Assembly (NCBI GenBank): GCA_902589185.1
Contig: CACIRZ010000002.1
Span: 28,848-92,847 of the forward strand
Length of the DNA stretch: 64,000 nucleotides
From: an uncultured SAR116 cluster alpha proteobacterium
Lineage (GTDB): Bacteria; Pseudomonadota; Alphaproteobacteria; Puniceispirillales; Marisalimonadaceae
Direction: 5' to 3'
The position numbers were made by a program, and so were the translations under genes. The first letter of the stretch is position 1. Each line of letters starts with the position of its first letter. A model generated the notes under the pieces. The model did not search any database. It was not told where the DNA came from and saw only the letters and a program-made list of their open reading frames with translations. Below, piece by piece: positions 51,413 through 61,173 of this stretch.

Positions 51413-52321
51413 ATGATGTCTCAACAAAATCTTTATCTAGAAAATAGAAAAGTTCTTAGAGTTTCAGGATTAAATTGTGTAGATTTTTTAAATAAAATTC
51501 TAACATCTGATTTTTCTAAACTATCACCATTTGAAACTAGACCTTCAGCATTACTATCTCCTCAAGGAAGAATTTTGTATGACGTATTAGTAAGTCTAGA
51601 TTTTTTAAACTATTCTAAAGAAAAATCAATTCTTATTGAATACGATTTCTTTTGTGAAGATGGACTAATTAAAAAGTTAAATATATATAACTTAAGAAAA
51701 GAAGTAAAAATTGAAAAAACTAAATATTATGTTTTTGTATCAATTAACTCAAAAAGTTCTGAAAATTTACTAAGGGATAAAAGGTTCTCAAATACAAACA
51801 TTAATATTAATAGAATTTATTATAAGAACAAACCTGTAAATCTTATAAATAAGAGTAACACATCTAATTGGTACAACTTAATTAGATATAAAAATTGCAT
51901 TCCTGAAGGAACAAAAGAAATAGAAAATAACGCAACACTTCCTTTAGAAGTTAATCTTGATTTGTTAGGTGGCATTAGTTTTGATAAAGGATGTTTTATT
52001 GGTCAAGAAGTAAACGCAAGAATTAAATATAAAGGGTTAGTAAAAAGAAAATATGTTCCCATTCATTTTCAAAACAAAAACTTTTCATTCTCGAATTTAG
52101 ATAAAATTGATAATAAAATTCTCCTAAAAACAGAAAATATTGGGGAAGTGATCGCTTTGTCATTAGATAAGGAGGATGATATTTGGTATGGAATAGCCAA
52201 AATTAAATTATCTGAATTATATTTATTTGAAGAAGATTTTAGATTAGATTGTGATTTTTGTGGTTCAAAGGTAAAGATTAATTTTCCTGAGTATATGCTT
52301 CCTCTTCCAAGAAAAATCTAA
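51413..52321 (+). CDS. ygfZ: folate-binding protein YgfZ/GcvT-like
   Basis: 302 residues. The YgfZ signature KGCFIGQE occurs near residue 192, and a GcvT-like fold precedes it (VSGLNCVDFLNKILTSDF, SALLSPQGRILYDVLVS). YgfZ helps repair or assemble certain Fe-S proteins with folate. It starts three bases after leuA, so it is probably co-transcribed; the next ATG, one codon on, is an alternative start. Confidence 0.9.
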   Translation: MMSQQNLYLENRKVLRVSGLNCVDFLNKILTSDFSKLSPFETRPSALLSPQGRILYDVLVSLDFLNYSKEKSILIEYDFFCEDGLIKKLNIYNLRKEVKIEKTKYYVFVSINSKSSENLLRDKRFSNTNININRIYYKNKPVNLINKSNTSNWYNLIRYKNCIPEGTKEIENNATLPLEVNLDLLGGISFDKGCFIGQEVNARIKYKGLVKRKYVPIHFQNKNFSFSNLDKIDNKILLKTENIGEVIALSLDKEDDIWYGIAKIKLSELYLFEEDFRLDCDFCGSKVKINFPEYMLPLPRKI

Positions 52322-52395
52322 ACTTCTATGATTGACAAATGTTATGTTTAAACTTAATTGTTTATTTTTATCTGCAATTTATTTTTGAATATGGT

Positions 52396-52411
52396 ACAAA
52401 TTTCAATTTGT
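52396..52411. promoter_or_regulatory. inverted repeat ACAAATT-N2-AATTTGT upstream of trcR
   Basis: A perfect 7-2-7 inverted repeat lies 70 bases before the trcR start, in a 160-base gap. It has the form of a dimeric regulator site. A TTGACA at 52332-52337 upstream could be a -35 element, but no good -10 is found at the right spacing. Function inferred only. Confidence 0.35.
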
Positions 52412-52481
52412 GTTATTCAAAATATATTATAATTTTAACTTGAATTTTTTTATTCAATTAAGATTAATTGGAGTTTATAAA

Positions 52482-53042
52482 ATGACATCATTACTCATGC
52501 CAAAAGCTACAGCTGTTTGGTTGATAGATAATACTACATTAACTTTTGAACAAATTGCAGAGTTTTGCAGCCTTCATGTTTTAGAAGTTCAAGCCATTGC
52601 AGATGGTGATGTTGGACATGGTATTTTAGGATTTGATCCAATACTAAATGGACAACTTACTCAAGAAGAAATAGACAAATGTTGCAACGATACTTCTTTG
52701 TTTCTCACGAAATCTAATTCCTCACTGCCTGAATCTAAAAATAAGAATAAAGGTCCCAAATATATACCTTTAGCAAGAAGGGGCGATAAACCTGATGCAA
52801 TTGCTTGGATAGTCAAAAATCATCCTGAGATTAAAAATAACCAAATCTCAAAATTAATTGGAACTACCAAAGACACAATTGAAAAAATTAGAACAAGAAG
52901 TCATTGGAATATTTCAAATATAACAGCTAAACATCCTGTTTTGTTAAGTTTGTGCACACAAGAAGATTTAGATGAAGCGATTATAAAAGCTGGAGGCTCA
53001 TTAGATGCTCAAAGCAATGAAAGTATCCCTACAAATGATTGA
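52482..53042 (+). CDS. trcR: DUF1013 cell-cycle transcriptional regulator TrcR
   Basis: 186 residues from ATG 52482, which has TTGGAG upstream. The N-terminus MTSLLMPKATAVWLIDNTTL and LEVQAIADGDVGHGILGFDP are nearly invariant in alphaproteobacterial DUF1013 proteins. RRGDKPDAIAWIVKNHPE and IGTTKDTIEKIRTRSHWN form a HTH-like part. TrcR proteins are reported as cell-cycle regulators binding promoters in alphaproteobacteria. This gene is a strong marker of the host class. Confidence 0.92.
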   Translation: MTSLLMPKATAVWLIDNTTLTFEQIAEFCSLHVLEVQAIADGDVGHGILGFDPILNGQLTQEEIDKCCNDTSLFLTKSNSSLPESKNKNKGPKYIPLARRGDKPDAIAWIVKNHPEIKNNQISKLIGTTKDTIEKIRTRSHWNISNITAKHPVLLSLCTQEDLDEAIIKAGGSLDAQSNESIPTND

Positions 53043-53088
53043 TCGTGTGTAAATATTATAAAATTTTATTTATTTTTAGAGAACAAAC

Positions 53089-53595
53089 ATGAATGATCAG
53101 GATATAAAACCATCAGTTGCTATTATCATGGGAAGTCAAAGTGATTGGGAAACTATGAAATTCTCAGAGGAAATTTTAATTAAACTTAAAATTCCTTTTA
53201 TTACTAAAATTATATCTGCACACAGAACACCTGATAGGATGAATGATTTCGCAAAAAAAGCTAGGGAAAATTCAATAAAGGTTATTATTGCAGGTGCTGG
53301 AGGTGCTGCTCATCTACCTGGCATGGTGGCCTCCCATACTGATTTACCAGTTATAGGTGTTCCCATCCAAAGTTCTGCATTAAATGGCCTTGACAGTCTT
53401 CTATCAATAGTCCAAATGCCTAGTGGTATCCCAGTTGCGACAATGTCAATTGGGAAAGCTGGTGCTACTAATGCAGCCATTTATGCAGCAAAAATTCTAA
53501 GTTTATCTGACAAAGAAATAAATACAAAATTAACAAATTGGGTTTCTTCCCAAACGAATGAAGTTCCACTCACACCCAAAATGAAAAATGACTAA
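53089..53595 (+). CDS. purE: N5-carboxyaminoimidazole ribonucleotide mutase
   Basis: 168 residues. Motifs [12 protein letters not shown] (nucleotide binding) at 13 to 24, SAHRTPDRM near 45 and [14 protein letters not shown] near 72 define class I Pur[18 protein letters not shown] and [15 protein letters not shown] follow. It converts N5-CAIR to CAIR in purine synthesis. It overlaps purK by eight bases, as in many purEK operons. Confidence 0.96.
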   Translation: MNDQDIKPSVAIIMGSQSDWETMKFSEEILIKLKIPFITKIISAHRTPDRMNDFAKKARENSIKVIIAGAGGAAHLPGMVASHTDLPVIGVPIQSSALNGLDSLLSIVQMPSGIPVATMSIGKAGATNAAIYAAKILSLSDKEINTKLTNWVSSQTNEVPLTPKMKND

Positions 53596-54673
53596 ACTAA
53601 ATAATTTTCCAATATTACCCAGCGATGAAAATATAATAGGTATTATTGGAGGGGGACAACTTGGAAAAATGATAGCTTTATCAGCATCTAAAGCAGGTTA
53701 TAAAACACATCTATATTGTCCCAATGGTGATAATCCTGCAGAGACTGTGGTTGACAAAATTACTTATGGTCAATGGGATGATTATAATAAATTAGTTGAA
53801 TTTTCAAGTGACGTGTTTTGTGCAACCTCTGAATTTGAAAACATTCCATCTAAATCACTTGAATTATTATCAAATAAAACAAAAGTAGTACCAAGTAGTT
53901 TAGTCTTTAGATGCGCACAAATTCGTTCTAAAGAAAAAGAAATGGCACTTAAGTCTGGCTTTAATACTCCAAAATGGTTTTTGATAAAAAATACTGATGA
54001 CTTAATATCTTCAATTAAAAATATCAATAAAGAAGGAATACTTAAGACAAACTCTTTAGGTTATGACGGAAAAGGACAAATAAAAATTGATATAAATTCA
54101 AATTTTTTTGAAGCTTGGGAAAATTTAGGATCTGTAGAATGTGTTTTAGAAGAAAAGTTAGAATTTAAAAGAGAAATATCTTTGATGTATTTCAAAAGTC
54201 TTGATGGCTCTGAAGGATTTTTTCCTGTATCTGAAAATTATCATGAGAATGGTATATTAAAAAAAACATCTGCACCTGCCTATTTAGATCAAAATATTGA
54301 AATTGACTTAAAAACAAAAGCAAAAAAATTAGCCCAAAATTTAAATTTTTATGGTATTTTAGCTATTGAGTTATTCGAATTATTAGATGGAAGTATTGTT
54401 TTTAATGAAATTGCTCCAAGACCACACAATTCTTTTCATTGGACACTAAATGGGTGCAATACTAGCCAGTTCGATATTTTAGTTAGAACAATATGTGGAT
54501 TGCCAGTTAAAGACGTTGATTGTAATGGGAAATGGGAAATGACAAATTTAATTGGCCAAGATGTAAATAATATAAATCTCTATAAAGATCAAAATTACAT
54601 ATTACATATTTATGGGAAAAAAAATGTTAAAGCTGGTAGAAAAATGGGACATTATAATAGAAATATGTCTTAA
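53588..54673 (+). CDS. purK: N5-carboxyaminoimidazole ribonucleotide synthase
   Basis: 361 residues with an ATP-grasp fold: [21 protein letters not shown] at the start (PurK signature GGGQLGKM), [11 protein letters not shown] near residue 155, [15 protein letters not shown] near 275, and a C-terminal domain with HIYGKK and RKMGHYN. It carboxylates AIR with ATP and bicarbonate and hands the product to PurE. The 3' end overlaps the convergent metA gene by four bases. Confidence 0.96.
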   Translation: MTKLNNFPILPSDENIIGIIGGGQLGKMIALSASKAGYKTHLYCPNGDNPAETVVDKITYGQWDDYNKLVEFSSDVFCATSEFENIPSKSLELLSNKTKVVPSSLVFRCAQIRSKEKEMALKSGFNTPKWFLIKNTDDLISSIKNINKEGILKTNSLGYDGKGQIKIDINSNFFEAWENLGSVECVLEEKLEFKREISLMYFKSLDGSEGFFPVSENYHENGILKKTSAPAYLDQNIEIDLKTKAKKLAQNLNFYGILAIELFELLDGSIVFNEIAPRPHNSFHWTLNGCNTSQFDILVRTICGLPVKDVDCNGKWEMTNLIGQDVNNINLYKDQNYILHIYGKKNVKAGRKMGHYNRNMS

Positions 54674-55587
54674 TTACTTACCTTCGTGAAACTGAATGGA
54701 ACATCCTGATAAACTTCGTTTATAAAATTGGTAAATAATAAGAATGCATAAGGCCTCCATCTGTTTATTGGTTCAAGATTAATGTCATCATTTGGAAAAT
54801 AATTTGCTGGAATATCTATTTGAGTGTTTTGCGACTTATCTCTTAAAAATTCATCCTTGAGGGTAATCGCATCATATTCTAAATGATTTAATATAAATAA
54901 GTCTTTTGTTTTTGGACATCTTACCATTCCTACCCCTGAACTTGGTGAAAAAGCTAAAATTTCTAGACCAGCTTTTATGATTTCTTCTTTTTTATTTTTT
55001 GTATAGCGTGAAACCGGCATTGGAAATCTATCAATAAATCCTTGCATTAATCTATATCGTTTTTCTTGATTTAAATTATGATCATAAACACCAAATAACT
55101 TTTTATCCATTGAGTGTTTTTCAACATTATGAAGGACTTTTAAAAGAGCTTGGGCCCCCCAACAAACACCAATTCTTCTAAAAACATTTGTAGAAGACCA
55201 TAAAATAATATTGTTCAATTCATTCCAGTATTTAACTTCTTTAAAAGGTACGGTCTCAATAGGTGCTCCAGTAATTATAAGAACATCATAGAAATCATTT
55301 TTAATGTCTTCTAAAGTTTTATAAAATTCAATTAGATGTTCTTTTTTGGTGTTTTTTGGTGAATATGTGTCTGTAGTCATAAGAGTTAACTCTACTTGCA
55401 AAGGAGATGCGCCAAGCAACCTTGCAAATTGCACCTCAGTTTCAAGTTTTTTTGGCATTAAATTTAATAATAAAAATTTTAGAGGTCTTATATCTTGTTT
55501 TTCTGCAGTGCTACTATCAATAACGTCTACAATTTCATTTTGAAGTAGTTTTCTTGCAGGCAAATTGTCATGTATTTTGATAGGCAT
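54670..55587 (-). CDS. metA: homoserine O-acyltransferase MetA (predicted acetyl-CoA specific)
   Basis: 305 residues. PLKFLLLNLMPKKLETE, the acyl-enzyme Cys142 in GVCWGAQALL and the His in NHLEYDA are in family positions. The specificity residue at position 111 is Glu (GAPIET), where E. coli has Gly. Published work links Glu111 to acetyl-CoA use and Gly111 to succinyl-CoA, so this is likely a homoserine O-acetyltransferase. It opens methionine synthesis. It is on the minus strand and follows the COQ9 gene by 21 bases. Confidence 0.94.
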   Translation of the reverse strand: MPIKIHDNLPARKLLQNEIVDVIDSSTAEKQDIRPLKFLLLNLMPKKLETEVQFARLLGASPLQVELTLMTTDTYSPKNTKKEHLIEFYKTLEDIKNDFYDVLIITGAPIETVPFKEVKYWNELNNIILWSSTNVFRRIGVCWGAQALLKVLHNVEKHSMDKKLFGVYDHNLNQEKRYRLMQGFIDRFPMPVSRYTKNKKEEIIKAGLEILAFSPSSGVGMVRCPKTKDLFILNHLEYDAITLKDEFLRDKSQNTQIDIPANYFPNDDINLEPINRWRPYAFLLFTNFINEVYQDVPFSFTKVSN

Positions 55588-55608
55588 TTTTTATAACTTT
55601 TTAGTTAA

Positions 55609-56349
55609 TTAACTAATGCTTGAATTTTTAATATTATTTATTTTTTTTAGTAAGTTAAAAACAGATTTTATTTTAATATTGTTTTTTATAACATCAAAAT
55701 TATTTGTGTATTTTTTTAATTCAGAAAATGGCTTTTTTAAGCTAGAAATTTTACTTATATCATATAATCTTCTATCCAAAAAAAATTCAGTTTCAACATT
55801 ATTTTTAGATTTATCATTTAACCAAAATAACAACGTAGATGTATATACTGCAGCCAAAGATATTCTTCTTGTGTAAAAGGAAAAATCTGTGGACTTATCT
55901 CCAGCCATTCTCCACATGCTATTACAAGTTCTATAGAGTATGTTAAAAGATGTTTTTGTATTTTTAGGAATTGCAGTTAAAGAAATTGAAGATCTTACTG
56001 CCTCTTTATATTTTTCAGATAAATTTAATCTAATCATAATAATTTTTTTTATTTTTTCAGGTATTCTTTCAGGTTTAGAATCTATTAATTCATATTTTTC
56101 TTTGACTTCTAAGTCGATCATTTCTGAAAAAGTGTCAATGAAATCAATCGAACCATTTTTGAATAGACTTTTGAAAATTTTGATCCTCAAAGAGGGAGTT
56201 CTTTCCTTTTCAAAACCAATATCTATAGCACCTTGCTCCATTGATTCCCATGTCCAACCATCAAAAGGGACATGTGTTAACATTGCTCTGATTAGATCGA
56301 ATCTGGTTTGGTAGTTATCAAATATTTTAGTTTTCATTAAATTTACCAT
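55609..56349 (-). CDS. COQ9 family protein (ubiquinone biosynthesis)
   Basis: About 246 residues, helical, TetR-like fold. The family motif HVPFDGWTWESMEQGAIDIG lies near residue 27, and AGDKSTDFSFYTRRISLAAVYTSTL carries the conserved lipid-binding C-terminal helix region. COQ9 presents lipid intermediates to COQ7-type hydroxylases. Start could be ATG 56349, ATG 56337 or TTG 56352. It is divergent from rpsU, an arrangement common in alphaproteobacteria. Confidence 0.87.
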   Translation of the reverse strand: MVNLMKTKIFDNYQTRFDLIRAMLTHVPFDGWTWESMEQGAIDIGFEKERTPSLRIKIFKSLFKNGSIDFIDTFSEMIDLEVKEKYELIDSKPERIPEKIKKIIMIRLNLSEKYKEAVRSSISLTAIPKNTKTSFNILYRTCNSMWRMAGDKSTDFSFYTRRISLAAVYTSTLLFWLNDKSKNNVETEFFLDRRLYDISKISSLKKPFSELKKYTNNFDVIKNNIKIKSVFNLLKKINNIKNSSIS

Positions 56350-56485
56350 CAAATATTTTTTTAATAACTAGTTTATTATATGTATAAATTCAATATAATA
56401 TAAATAAAAACATTAAATAACTTGCAATTACCTTATGTGTTGTGCTATTCGACATTCCTTATTATTAACACGTAAAGGTTTGAGA

Positions 56486-56689
56486 ATGTACGTAGCCGTT
56501 CGAGATAACAATGTCGACCAAGCTCTTAGAGTATTAAAAAAGAAAATGCAAAGAGAAGGCATGTTTAGAGAAATGAAAAATAGAAGAGCTTATGAAAAAC
56601 CTTCTGAAAGAAAAGCTAGAGAAATGGCTGAAAGTACAAGAAGAGTAAGAAAGCTTATGAGGAAAAGATTAGAGAGAGAAGGCTACTAG
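56486..56689 (+). CDS. rpsU: 30S ribosomal protein bS21
   Basis: 67 residues from ATG 56486, preceded by [25 protein letters not shown] and the highly basic [23 protein letters not shown] body ([18 protein letters not shown]) are typical of alphaproteobacterial bS21. The tail [13 protein letters not shown] is conserved. An in-frame ATG upstream would add 17 unconserved residues and is rejected. An intrinsic terminator follows 25 bases after the stop. Confidence 0.95.
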   Translation: MYVAVRDNNVDQALRVLKKKMQREGMFREMKNRRAYEKPSERKAREMAESTRRVRKLMRKRLEREGY

Positions 56690-56714
56690 GCTTAAGTTTT
56701 TAAATTTTTTGTAC

Positions 56715-56745
56715 AAACCGCATTTTCTAATTGCGGTTTTTTTTT
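56715..56745 (+). terminator. intrinsic terminator after rpsU
   Basis: An 8-bp stem AAACCGCA / TGCGGTTT with a 9-base loop is followed by a run of T to 56745. It lies 25 bases past the rpsU stop, on the plus strand, and separates rpsU from pntA. Confidence 0.9.
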
Positions 56746-56811
56746 GAACCTAGTAAAGGAAATTTAGTTAAATAATTTCAAATTTATTTAATATCGACTG
56801 GAGTAAATTAG

Positions 56812-58374
56812 ATGTTTATTGGAAGTCCTAAAGAAATTTTTAAAGGTGAAAACCGAGTGGCACTTACACCTGAAAGTGCAAAACAATTACAAAAGTTAGG
56901 TTATACATGTCTTTTAGAAACGGGAGCTGGAATTAACGCTAACTTTTCAGATAAAGATTATAAAGAAGCTGGAGTTAAAGTTGTTAAGAACGCGAGTGAG
57001 CTTTGGAAACAGTCAGATATAATATTAAAAGTAAGAGGTCCAGAAAAATCAGAATTATCAAAAATAAAACTAAATCATCATATTATAAGTTTTATTTGGC
57101 CTAATCAAAATAAACCTCTCCTTGAAGCTTTGAAAAAGAAAAAAGTTACAGCTCAAGCAATGGATATGATACCTAGAATCAGTAGAGCTCAAAAAATGGA
57201 CGCTTTATCTTCTATGGCTAACATAGCTGGTTATAGAGCAATAATTGAGGCAGGAAACCAATTTGGAAGATTTTTTACAGGCCAAATAACAGCAGCGGGA
57301 AAAGTTCCTCCTGCTAAAGTTCTTGTAATAGGAGCGGGAGTTGCTGGACTTGCTGCCATTGGTACTGCTCAATCTATGGGCGCAATTGTTAGAGCTTTTG
57401 ACGTAAGACCAGAAGTTGCTGAACAAATTGAATCAATGGGAGCAGAATTTTTAATGCTTGATTTTGAATCAGATGGCACTGGTGAAGGAGGTTATGCTAA
57501 ACCTGCTTCAAAAGAATTCATAAAAAAAGAAATGGAATTATTTAGAAAACAAGCACCAGAGATTGATATTGTGATTACAACTGCTCTCATTCCTGGAATG
57601 CCTGCACCTAAATTGTGGCCAAAGGAAATGGTTGAGCTTATGAAACCTGGTTCCGTGATAGTAGATTTAGCCGCTGAACAAGGAGGGAACTGCGAAGTTA
57701 CCATTCCTAATAAAATTATAGAAACAAAAAATAAAGTAAAGGTTATTGGATTTACAGATTTACCAAGTAGAATGGCAACACAATCTTCTAGTTTATATTC
57801 TACAAATATACGTCACATGATTGATGACTTAACTCCTAAAAATGACGGAATCCCATTCACTAATATGGAAGATGATGTAATCAGAGGTGCTACAGTTCTT
57901 CATGATGGTAAAATAACTTTTCCTCCACCAAAACCAAAAATCGAAGCCATTGCCAAACATGAGACTAATAAAATAGAAGAAAAATCACCAGAAGAGATAG
58001 CTCAGGATGAAATAAATGCAGAAAAAAAAGCTGGTAAATTACAATTTTTACTTTTAGCCATTGGTGCTCTTGTAACTTGGTTTATAGGTTATTATGCACC
58101 TTCAGACTTTATGCAACATTTCATTGTTTTTATTTTATCATGTTTCGTAGGATATCAAGTTATATGGAACGTATCTCATTCACTTCATACACCTTTAATG
58201 GCTGTTACAAATGCTATCTCAAGCATAGTTATAATTGGTGCTTTGCTACAAATGAGAACTGAGAACGATATAGTAAGTATCTTAGCCTTAATATCTATCT
58301 TTATTGCTACCATAAATATTGTTGGAGGGTTTATGGTTACAAAAAGAATGTTATCAATGTTTCAGAGAAGCTAA
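56812..58374 (+). CDS. pntA: NAD(P) transhydrogenase subunit alpha (fused PntA)
   Basis: 520 residues. Residues 1 to about 370 are the NAD(H)-binding domain I (GSPKEIFKGENRVALTPES, RISRAQKMDALSSMANIAGY, VLVIGAGVAGLAAIGTAQ, TALIPGMPAPKLWP). After a Glu/Lys-rich linker, four membrane helices from about 415 complete an E. coli-type single-chain PntA. Many alphaproteobacteria split this into PntAA and PntAB. The proton-driven enzyme makes NADPH. GGAG lies before the ATG. Confidence 0.95.
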   Translation: MFIGSPKEIFKGENRVALTPESAKQLQKLGYTCLLETGAGINANFSDKDYKEAGVKVVKNASELWKQSDIILKVRGPEKSELSKIKLNHHIISFIWPNQNKPLLEALKKKKVTAQAMDMIPRISRAQKMDALSSMANIAGYRAIIEAGNQFGRFFTGQITAAGKVPPAKVLVIGAGVAGLAAIGTAQSMGAIVRAFDVRPEVAEQIESMGAEFLMLDFESDGTGEGGYAKPASKEFIKKEMELFRKQAPEIDIVITTALIPGMPAPKLWPKEMVELMKPGSVIVDLAAEQGGNCEVTIPNKIIETKNKVKVIGFTDLPSRMATQSSSLYSTNIRHMIDDLTPKNDGIPFTNMEDDVIRGATVLHDGKITFPPPKPKIEAIAKHETNKIEEKSPEEIAQDEINAEKKAGKLQFLLLAIGALVTWFIGYYAPSDFMQHFIVFILSCFVGYQVIWNVSHSLHTPLMAVTNAISSIVIIGALLQMRTENDIVSILALISIFIATINIVGGFMVTKRMLSMFQRS

Positions 58375-58388
58375 AAAAGGATTATTAG

Positions 58389-59771
58389 ATGACTATTGGA
58401 TTACTAACTGCATCATACATAACATCTAGTGTGCTTTTCATTCTTGCATTAGGCGGATTAAGCAATCAAGAAAAGGCAAAAAGAGCTGTTTGGTATGGTA
58501 TCGTTGGAATGGTAATTGCTGTTTTTGCTACGATTTATGGAAATCAAGTTTTTTACACCGAATGGCTAAATTGGCTTATAGCTGCAATTATAATTGGCTC
58601 TACAATTGGAGCAATTGTTGCTAAAAAAGTACAAATGACCGGCATGCCTCAATTGGTTGCTGCTCTCCACTCATTTGTAGGGTTAGCTGCTGTTTTTATA
58701 GGTATAAACTCTGCCATTTTGCCGCACTCTGATATGAATTCTACTCAGTATATGATACATAACGTTGAAGTTTTTATTGGAGTATTTATTGGAGCAATCA
58801 CATTTACGGGCTCTATAGTGGCATTTGGAAAATTATCTGAATTGATAACTGGTAAGGCGTTAATTTTACCTGGAAGACATTTGTTGAATTTGATTATGTT
58901 ATTTTCCTGCTTAGCATTGGGTTACATGTTTTTGATTGATGAGGGTAATTGGACCTTAATTGTAATGACTATAATTGCATTTGTTATAGGAGCTCATCTT
59001 GTTCTAGCAATTGGTGGTGCGGATATGCCAGTAGTTGTTTCAATGCTTAACTCATATTCGGGATGGGCTGCAGCTGCAACAGGTTTTATGCTTGGAAATG
59101 ACCTGCTAATTGTAACAGGTGCTTTGGTTGGATCTTCTGGCGCCATCCTATCATATATTATGTGTAAGGCTATGAACCGAAAATTTCTTTCAGTTATTTT
59201 AGGCGGATGGGGTGATGTAACAGGTCCTACAATGGATATTGAAGGTGAAATGAAACCAATAGATATAGATTCCGTAGCAGCTGCATTAAATGATGCAAAC
59301 AAAATTATAATAGTTCCTGGTTATGGTATGGCAGTAGCGCAAGCACAAAGCACAGTTTCTGAATTAACCTCTAGACTTAGAGCAAAAAACAAAGAGGTAA
59401 GATTTGGGATTCATCCTGTAGCAGGAAGACTTCCAGGCCACATGAATGTTCTGCTAGCAGAAGCGAAAGTCCCATATGATATTGTTCTTGAAATGGAAGA
59501 GATTAATGACGATTTTCCTGATACAGATGTAGTCATGATACTAGGAGCTAATGATATTGTTAATCCAGCCGCTCAAGAAGATCCTAATAGCCCAATTGCG
59601 GGAATGCCTGTTTTGGAAGTTTGGAAAGCTAAACAGGTTTTTATTTCAAAAAGAGGACAAGGAAAAGGTTACTCTGGAATTGAAAATCCATTATTTTTTC
59701 GAGAAAATTCTAGAATGGTTTATGGAGATGCAAAAAAATCTTTGGATACAATTTTACAGAGTATAAGCTAA
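58389..59771 (+). CDS. pntB: NAD(P) transhydrogenase subunit beta
   Basis: 460 residues. Seven to nine membrane helices span 1 to about 260 ([31 protein letters not shown]), followed by the NADP(H)-binding domain III ([53 protein letters not shown]). AAGGA precedes the ATG, 14 bases after pntA. With PntA it forms the membrane transhydrogenase. Confidence 0.96.
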   Translation: MTIGLLTASYITSSVLFILALGGLSNQEKAKRAVWYGIVGMVIAVFATIYGNQVFYTEWLNWLIAAIIIGSTIGAIVAKKVQMTGMPQLVAALHSFVGLAAVFIGINSAILPHSDMNSTQYMIHNVEVFIGVFIGAITFTGSIVAFGKLSELITGKALILPGRHLLNLIMLFSCLALGYMFLIDEGNWTLIVMTIIAFVIGAHLVLAIGGADMPVVVSMLNSYSGWAAAATGFMLGNDLLIVTGALVGSSGAILSYIMCKAMNRKFLSVILGGWGDVTGPTMDIEGEMKPIDIDSVAAALNDANKIIIVPGYGMAVAQAQSTVSELTSRLRAKNKEVRFGIHPVAGRLPGHMNVLLAEAKVPYDIVLEMEEINDDFPDTDVVMILGANDIVNPAAQEDPNSPIAGMPVLEVWKAKQVFISKRGQGKGYSGIENPLFFRENSRMVYGDAKKSLDTILQSIS

Positions 59772-59776
59772 TTACA

Positions 59777-61147
59777 TTAGTCTAAAATTAAACCTGATTG
59801 ACTCATGGCTTTACTTTGCCTTTTAGACAAAATCTTTTCATCAAAGTCTCCAACTAAATCGTGAAAAACTCTATACCAATTAATTTCTGCTTTTAAATGC
59901 ATGAAAACTGATCCTAATCCGACAGCTGCTCTGTCCATTAATACAAATTCTCTTGGTGGTTTAACACCTCCAATTTTTTTTAATTCTTCATGAACTTTTT
60001 CTGCCGTTTCTCTTCCATATTGTCCAGACTCACTCGGATTGATCAACCTAACTTTATCCTCTAGTAAAGGTTGATAGATAAAGTTTGCCCAGATATTTAA
60101 AACACCAATTAATTCTTTTGAGGGATTTTCAAAACCCCAACTTTTGTAAGCATTTACTGCTTGTTCTTCATCTCCATCTCTTAAAGCTTTATAAAGTTCA
60201 ATTACGCCTGTTACAAAATCTGGTCTAAAGATTCTAATACATCCAAAATCCATTAGGTTAACCCCACCATCAGGACGTATTGTATAATTTCCAAGATGAG
60301 GATCTCCATGAATTACTCCATATTTATAAAAGGGTATGTACCAAGCTTTAAACATATTTATGGCTACTTGATTTCTAATTTTGATATCACTGTTTTTAGC
60401 AATAAATTCCATAATTTTTGATCCATCTATCCTTGTCATTGTTAGGAGTCTATTGGTTGACAATTCATCAATAGGATTAGGAAGTGTAATTTGATTTAAA
60501 TCAGATAACATATATCTATATAATTTTAAATTTTTAACTTCATGGGAATAATCGAGTTCTTCTCTTAGCCTATCTGATAACTCCTCGTGTATTGCTTCAG
60601 TTGAAATTGCAGAATCATATTTTTCATATAATGAAAATATTAATTTAAGTTGCTTAAGATCAGCTTGCACTGCTGAGCCCATATCAGGATATTGCAACTT
60701 ACAGGCTAATTTTTTCCCGTTGATGTCTTCAGCAAAATGAACTTGACCTAAAGATGCTGCAGCGGAGGCTTGTTTATCGAAAGTATTAAAATAAGTAAGC
60801 CAATTTTCTCCTAACTCAGCTTTCATCCTTCTTTTTACAAAAAGCCAACCCATTGAGGGAGCGTCTGCTTGAAGATGAGATAATTCATTTACATACTCTT
60901 TAGGTAGAGCGTCAGGAATTGTAGCAAGAATTTGGGCGACTTTCATAAGTGGACCTTTAAGCCCTCCTAAGGCGGCTCTCAAATCAGAAGCATGCTGTTC
61001 TCTATTTATTTTAATTCCTAAATATCTTTCACCAGCCAGTCTTGCAGCAAGCCCACCCATTGCAGAAGTTACCTTTGCATAACGTCTGAGTCTTCCACCT
61101 GTCATAGAAGAGCTAAGTTCATCTTGAATTCTACTATCTTTACTCAT
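59777..61147 (-). CDS. ABC1/UbiB-type atypical kinase (AarF family)
   Basis: 456 residues. The N-terminal extension has GGLKGPLMKVAQILATIPDA, where the usual KxGQ is KVAQ (Gly to Ala). The Ala-rich nucleotide loop is ASAASLGQVHFA near residue 135, the Lys is in KLACKLQYPD, the catalytic loop is HGDPHLGNYTI, and the metal Asp lies in MDFGCI. These proteins support ubiquinone synthesis. It is convergent with pntB and downstream of pepF on the same strand. No membrane helix is obvious. Confidence 0.88.
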   Translation of the reverse strand: MSKDSRIQDELSSSMTGGRLRRYAKVTSAMGGLAARLAGERYLGIKINREQHASDLRAALGGLKGPLMKVAQILATIPDALPKEYVNELSHLQADAPSMGWLFVKRRMKAELGENWLTYFNTFDKQASAAASLGQVHFAEDINGKKLACKLQYPDMGSAVQADLKQLKLIFSLYEKYDSAISTEAIHEELSDRLREELDYSHEVKNLKLYRYMLSDLNQITLPNPIDELSTNRLLTMTRIDGSKIMEFIAKNSDIKIRNQVAINMFKAWYIPFYKYGVIHGDPHLGNYTIRPDGGVNLMDFGCIRIFRPDFVTGVIELYKALRDGDEEQAVNAYKSWGFENPSKELIGVLNIWANFIYQPLLEDKVRLINPSESGQYGRETAEKVHEELKKIGGVKPPREFVLMDRAAVGLGSVFMHLKAEINWYRVFHDLVGDFDEKILSKRQSKAMSQSGLILD

Positions 61148-61173
61148 AATAATTGAATCCTCTAAAAATTATA

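Noticed and set aside
52410..52481. Longer trcR start
   Set aside because: The conserved N-terminus MTSLLMPKATA begins at 52482 with TTGGAG upstream; the upstream residues are low-complexity.
56435..56485. Longer rpsU start giving an 84-residue protein
   Set aside because: The extra 17 residues are not ribosomal-protein-like, and AAAGG precedes the internal ATG that begins MYVAVRD.
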